From positions 2,542,001 through 2,606,000 of the forward strand of contig OY848930.1 in the NCBI GenBank assembly GCA_963693285.1: a stretch of 64,000 nt of DNA, given 5' to 3'. The DNA comes from Xestospongia muta. Lineage: Eukaryota > Porifera > Demospongiae > Haplosclerida > Petrosiidae. The position numbers were made by a program, and so were the translations under genes. Positions within the stretch are counted from its first letter, which is position 1. The number at the start of each line of letters is the position of its first letter. A model generated the notes under the pieces. It searched no databases and was not told the origin of the DNA. It was given only the letters and a program-made list of their open reading frames with translations. This document shows, in pieces, positions 60,136 to 64,000 of this stretch.

Positions 60136-62256
60136 TAAAATAAAGAGTTTAAAGCTTTCTGAAAGTTAAAAAAGATTAGAAATTAACTGTGAAAACTGGT
60201 TAAATAAGCTGATCTAAAGAGTTTAGTAAGTTTATCTGTCTTAAATATACTAATAAAGTAGTCTAAATAGGTTGAAACTCTAAAATAAAGAGTTTAGAGC
60301 TTTCTGAAAGTTAAAAAGATTAGAAATTAACTGTGAAAACTGGTTAAATAAGCTGATCTAAAGAGTTTAGTAAGTTTATCTGTCTTAAATATACTAATAA
60401 AGTAGTCTAAATAGGTTAAAACTCTAAAATAAAGAGTTTAGAGCCTTTTGAAGTCTAAATAGGTTGAAGCTCTAAAATAAAGAGTTTAGAGCTTTTTGAA
60501 AGTTAAACAAGATTAGAAATTAACTGTGAAAACTGGTTAAATAAGCTGATCTAAAGAGTTTAGTAAGTTCATCTGTCTTAAATATACTAATAAACTAGTC
60601 TAAATAGGTTAAAACTCTAAAATAAAGAGTTTAAAGTTTTTAAGAGTTAAAAAAGATTAGAAATTAACTGTGAAAACGGGTTAAATAAGCTGATCTAAAG
60701 AGTTTAGTAAGTTTATCTGTCTTAAATATACTAATAAAGTAGTCTAAATAGGTTAAAACTCTAAAATAAAGAGTTTATAGCTTTTTGAAAGATAAAAAAA
60801 ATTAGAAATTAACTGTGAAAACTGGTTAAATAAGCTGATCTAAAGAGTTTAGTAAGTTTATCTGTCTTAAATATACTAATAAAGTAGTCTAAAGAGATTA
60901 AAACTCTAAAATAAAGAGTTTAGAGCTTTTTAAAAGTTAAAAAAGATTAGAAATTAACTGTGAAAACGGGTTAAATAAGCTGATCTAAAGAGTTTAGTAA
61001 GTTTATCTGTTTTAAATATACTAATAAAGTAGTCTAAATAGGTTAAAACTCTAAAATAAAGAGTTTAGAGCTTTTTGAAAGTTAAAAAAGATCAGAAATT
61101 AACTGTGAAAACTGGTTAAATAAGCTGATTTAAAGAGTTTAGTAAGTTTATCTGTCTTAAATACACTAATAAAGTAGTCTAAATAGGTTGAAGCTTTAAA
61201 ATAAAGAGTTTAGAGCTTTTTGAAAGTTAAACAAGATTAGAAATTAACTGTGAAAACTGGTTAAATAAGCTGATCTAAAGAGTTTAGTAAGTTTATCTGT
61301 CTTAAATATACTAAAACTAGTCTAAATAGGTTAAAACTCTAAAAAAAGAGTTTAAAGTTTTTTAAGAGTTAAAAAAGATTAGAAATTAACTGTGAAAACT
61401 GGTTAAATAAGCTGATCTAAAGAGTTTAGTAAGTTTATCTGTCTTAAATATACTAATAAAGTAGTCTAAATAGGTTAAAACTCTAAAATAAAGAGTTTAG
61501 AGCTTTTTGAAAGTTAAAAAAGATTAGAAATTAACTGTGAAAACTGGTTAAATAAGCTGATCTAAAGAGTTTAGTAAGTTTATCAGTCTTAAATATACTA
61601 ATAAAGTAGTCTAAATAGGTTAAAACTCTAAAATAAAGAGTTTAGAGATTTTTTAAAGTTAAAAAAGATTAGAAATTAACTGTGAAAACGGGTTAAATAA
61701 GCTGATCTAAAGAGTTTAGTAAGTTTATCTGCTTTAAATATACTAATAAAGTAGTCTAAATAGGTTAAAACTCTAAAATAAAGAGTTTAGAGCTTTCTTA
61801 AAGTTAAAAAAGATTAGAAATTAACTGTGAAAACTGGTTAAATAAGCTGATCTAAAGAGTTTAGTAAGTTTATCTGTCTTAAATATACTAATAAAGTAGT
61901 CTAAATAGGTTAAAACTCTAAATTAAAGAGTTTAGAGCTTTCTGAAAGTTAAAAAAGATTAGAAATTAACTGTGAAGACTGGTTAAATAAGTTGATTTAA
62001 TGAGTTTAGTAAGTTTATCTGTCTTAAATATACTAATAAAGTAGTCTAAATAGGTTAAAACTCTAAAATAAAGAGTTTAGAGCTTTCTGAAAGTTTAAAA
62101 AGATTAGAAATTAACTGTGAAAACTGGTTAAATAAGTTGATCTAAAGAGTTTAGTAATTTTATTTGTTTTAAATATACTAATAAAGTAGTCTAAATAGTT
62201 TAAAACTCTAAAATAAAGAGATTAAAGCTTTTTGAAAGTTAAAAAGATTAGAAATT
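60136..62256 (+). repeat. 2218 bp HOR unit, copy 3 (offset 3522 from copy 2)
   Basis: GAGCCTTTTGAAGTC 56919/60441 and ATACTAAAAC 57786/61308 are 3522 bp apart, and the match runs to the join at 62257. A private GTTCATCTG appears near 60568, TTTATAGCTTTTTG near 60775 and CTGCTTTAAAT near 61730. It is separated from copy 2 by about 1.7 kb of other monomers and cut off inside the marker trio. Confidence 0.83.
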
Positions 62257-62260
62257 AACT
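62257..62260 (+). other. Out-of-register junction with 4 bp microhomology (AACT)
   Basis: The left side, ending GAAATTAACT, follows the monomer at about 58738 (monomer position 44). The right side, starting AACTCTAAAAT, follows 42537 onward (monomer position 133). The shared bases are AACT. About 91 bp of monomer is missing, so GATTAG (62246) and the next GATCAG (62300) are 54 bp apart. This breaks the 145 bp register, unlike the in-register joins at 9.6 and 19.0 kb. An assembly misjoin is the main alternative. Confidence 0.8.
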
Positions 62261-64000
62261 CTAAAATAAAGAGTTTAGAGCTTTTTGAAAGTTAAAAAAG
62301 ATCAGAAATTAACTGTGAAAACTGGTTAAATAAGCTGATTTAAAGAGTTTAGTAAGTTTATCTGTCTTAAATACACTATTAAAGTAGTCTAAATAGGTTG
62401 AAGCTCTAAAATAAAGAGTTTAGAGCTTTTTGAAAGTTAAACAAGATTAGAAATTAACTGTGAAAACTGGTTAAATAAGCTGATCTAAAGAGTTTAGTAA
62501 GTTTATCTGTCTTAAATATACTAAAACTAGTCTAAATAGGTTAAAACTCTAAAATAAAGAGTTTAAAGTTTTTTAAGAGTTAAAAAAGATTAGAAATTAA
62601 CTGTGAAAATGGGTTAAATAAGCTGATCTAAAGAGTTTAGTAAGTTTATCTGTCTTAAATATACTAATAAAGTAGTCTAAATAGGTTAAAACTCTAAAAT
62701 AAAGAATTTAGAGATTTTTTAAAGTTAAAAAAGATTAGAAATTAACTGTGAAAACGGGTTAAATAAGCTGATCTAAAGAGTTTAGTAATTTTATCTGTCT
62801 TAAATATACTAATAAAGTAGTCTAAATAGGTTAAAACTCTAAAATAAAGAGTTTAGAGCTTTCTTAAAGTTAAAAAAGATTAGAAATTAACTGTGAAAAC
62901 TGGTTAAATAAGCTGATCTAAAGAGTTTAGTAAGTTTATCTGTCTTAAATATACTAATAAAGTAGTCTAAATAGGTTAAAACTCTAAATTAAAGAGTTTA
63001 GAGCTTTCTGAAAGTTAAAAAAGATTAGAAATTAACTGTGAAGACTGGTTAAATAAGCTGATCTAATGAGTTTAGTAAGTTTATCTGTCTTAAATATACT
63101 AATAAAGTAGTCTAAATAGGTTAAAACTCTAAAATAAAGAGTTTAGAGCTTTCTGAAATTTTAAAAAGATTAGAAATTAACTGTGAAAACGGGTTAAATA
63201 AGTTGATCTAAAGAGTTTAGTAATTTTATTTGTTTTAAATATACTAATAAAGTAGTCTAAATAGTTTAAAACTCTAAAATAAAGAGTTTAAAGCTTTTTG
63301 AAAGTTAAAAAGATTAGAAATTAACTGTGAAAACTGGTTAAATAAGTTCATTTAATGAGTTTAGTAAGGTTTTCTGTCTTAAATATACTAATAAAGTTGT
63401 CTAAATAGGTTAAAACTCTAAATCAAAGAGTCCAGAGCTTTCTGAAAGTTAAAAAAGATTAGAAATGAACTGTGAAAACTGGTTAAATAAGCTGATCTAA
63501 AGAGTTTAGTAAGTTTATCTGTCTTAAATATACTAATAAAGTAGTCTAAATAGGTTAAAACTCTAAAATAAGAGTTTAGAGCTTTCTGAAAGTTAAAAAA
63601 GATTAGAAATGAACTGTGAAAACTGGTTAAATAAGCTGATCTAAAGAGTTTAGTAAGTTTATCTGTCTTAAAAATACTAATAAAGTAGTCTAAATATGTT
63701 AAAACTCTAAAATAAAGAGTTTAGAGCTTTTTGAAAGTTAAAAAACATTAGAAATTAACTGTGAAAACGGTTAAAATAAGCTGATCTAAAGAGTTTAGTA
63801 AGTTTATCTGTCTTAAATATACTAATAAAGTAGTCTAAATAGGTTAAAACTCTAAAATAAAGAGTTTAGAGCTTTTTGAAAGTTAAAAAAGATTAGAAAT
63901 TAACTGTGAAAACTGGTTAAATAAGCTGATCTAAAGAGTTTAGTAAGTTTATCTGTCTTAAATATACTAATAAACTAGTCTAAATAGGTTAAAACTCTAA
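62261..64000 (+). repeat. Near-identical copy of 42541-44280 (offset 19720 bp)
   Basis: From the join to the window end the sequence follows 42541-44280, including private variants TACACTATTAAAG, ATACTAAAAC, TGAAAATGGG, AAAGAATTTAG, CATTTAATGAG, GAGTCC, two AAATGAACTG monomers and AAAAATACT. I noticed only two differences: GGTTTTCTG against GGTTATCTG near 63370, and one A lost near 63570 (changing the offset to 19719). The match reaches the last base, so the copy extends beyond the window. Confidence 0.88.

Larger units (their letters stand above)
1..64000 (+). repeat. AT-rich ~145 bp satellite DNA array, head-to-tail, whole window
   Basis: The window is a continuous tandem array of a 144-145 bp monomer. 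The motif ATTAGAAATTAACTG recurs at 25, 169, 313, 458, 602, 747, 891, 1035, 1180 and 1325, and the same spacing continues to the end. All monomers lie on the same strand; I saw no inverted block and no foreign insertion. The 144/145 difference comes mostly from five or six A residues in GTTAAAAAAGATTAG. The sequence is about 23% G+C with G about twice C. Stops close all forward frames within about 20 codons, so nothing is coding. Established knowledge: such arrays are eukaryotic heterochromatin, often centromeric or pericentromeric. Whether this one binds centromeric histone cannot be seen in sequence, and the species cannot be named. Confidence 0.98.

Noticed and set aside
1..64000. CRISPR array
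   Set aside because: The repeats abut directly with no unique spacers, the unit is 145 bp rather than 25-40 bp, and there are no cas genes.
1..64000. Protein-coding ORFs, mainly on the reverse strand
   Set aside because: One reverse frame has a single stop per monomer (the TTA of AAATTAAC), so runs of about 37-48 codons recur, longer where that TTA is lost (AATTCACTG, AAATGAACTG). They are low-complexity by-products of the repeat, lack ribosome or splice context and change frame with 144/145 bp lengths.
1..64000. CENP-B box
   Set aside because: The pattern TTCG....A..CGGG is not met. CGGG occurs in AACGGGTT variants and TTCG in CTTTTCGAAATT variants, but never together at the required spacing.
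1..64000. Bacterial, phage or organellar sequence
   Set aside because: AT-richness alone could suggest a mitochondrial control region, but 64 kb of pure 145 bp tandem repeat without any tRNA, rRNA or gene does not fit an organelle, plasmid or bacterial chromosome.
1..64000. Telomeric or subtelomeric repeat
   Set aside because: No run of TTAGG, TTAGGG or TTTAGGG type repeats is present; TTAG occurs only as isolated parts of the monomer.

Overview
The whole 64 kb window is one uninterrupted satellite DNA array. An AT-rich monomer of 144-145 bp is repeated head to tail on the same strand roughly 440 times. The window opens at about monomer position 7 and closes at about position 139, so both array edges lie outside it. 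The reference monomer (38929-39073, numbered from GAGTTTAGAGC) has about 23% G+C, about twice as much G as C on this strand, and no CpG. I see no protein gene, RNA gene, transposon, CRISPR array, telomere repeat or unrelated spacer, so every gene-free stretch is the satellite itself. A multi-kilobase array of a near-nucleosome-length monomer with higher-order repeats (HORs) is typical of eukaryotic centromeric or pericentromeric heterochromatin. Insects, nematodes and plants all have AT-rich satellites of this size, and I cannot name the species.

The structure lies in the higher-order organisation, read from shared rare variants. (1) 1-2.2 kb: a five-monomer unit repeated at 722 bp, then a run paralogous to 3.9-4.65 kb. 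(2) 2.2-27 kb: nested multi-kilobase HORs. A block at 2190-9594 is followed directly by a shorter copy (9595-16028; offset 7405 bp), and a larger unit, about 11.08-18.96 kb, is repeated at about 18.96-26.99 kb (offset 7883, then 8026 bp). Inside these lies a 2709 bp, about 19-monomer sub-block, and in the first copy an 829 bp tandem duplication. Seven 106 bp truncated monomers mark homologous positions. (3) 26.7-30.5 kb: a 13-monomer unit (1880 bp) in tandem. (4) 30.5-38.2 kb: a dimer pair (288 bp), another 13-monomer pair (1881 bp) and a 9-monomer pair (1302 bp). (5) 38.2-64 kb: a second variant domain (GATCAG, TTAAACAAG, GTTGAAGCTC) with 4-, 14-, 19-, 9- and about 15-monomer duplications, three copies of a 41 bp remnant monomer, and at 62257 an out-of-register microhomology junction. 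After that junction the sequence matches 42541-44280 almost perfectly to the window end (offset 19720 bp).

Nothing here works as genes together. The array reads as a record of turnover: in-register unequal exchange makes most duplications, slippage between short direct repeats makes the truncated monomers, and at least one out-of-register join appears to start a second copy of a 19.7 kb segment. Within the monomer I see a divergent two-half structure, a 7+7+7 inverted repeat across each monomer boundary, a TTAGTA/TACTAA dyad and roughly helically spaced A-tracts. Copy boundaries are given to within tens of bases unless stated, and counts were made by eye.
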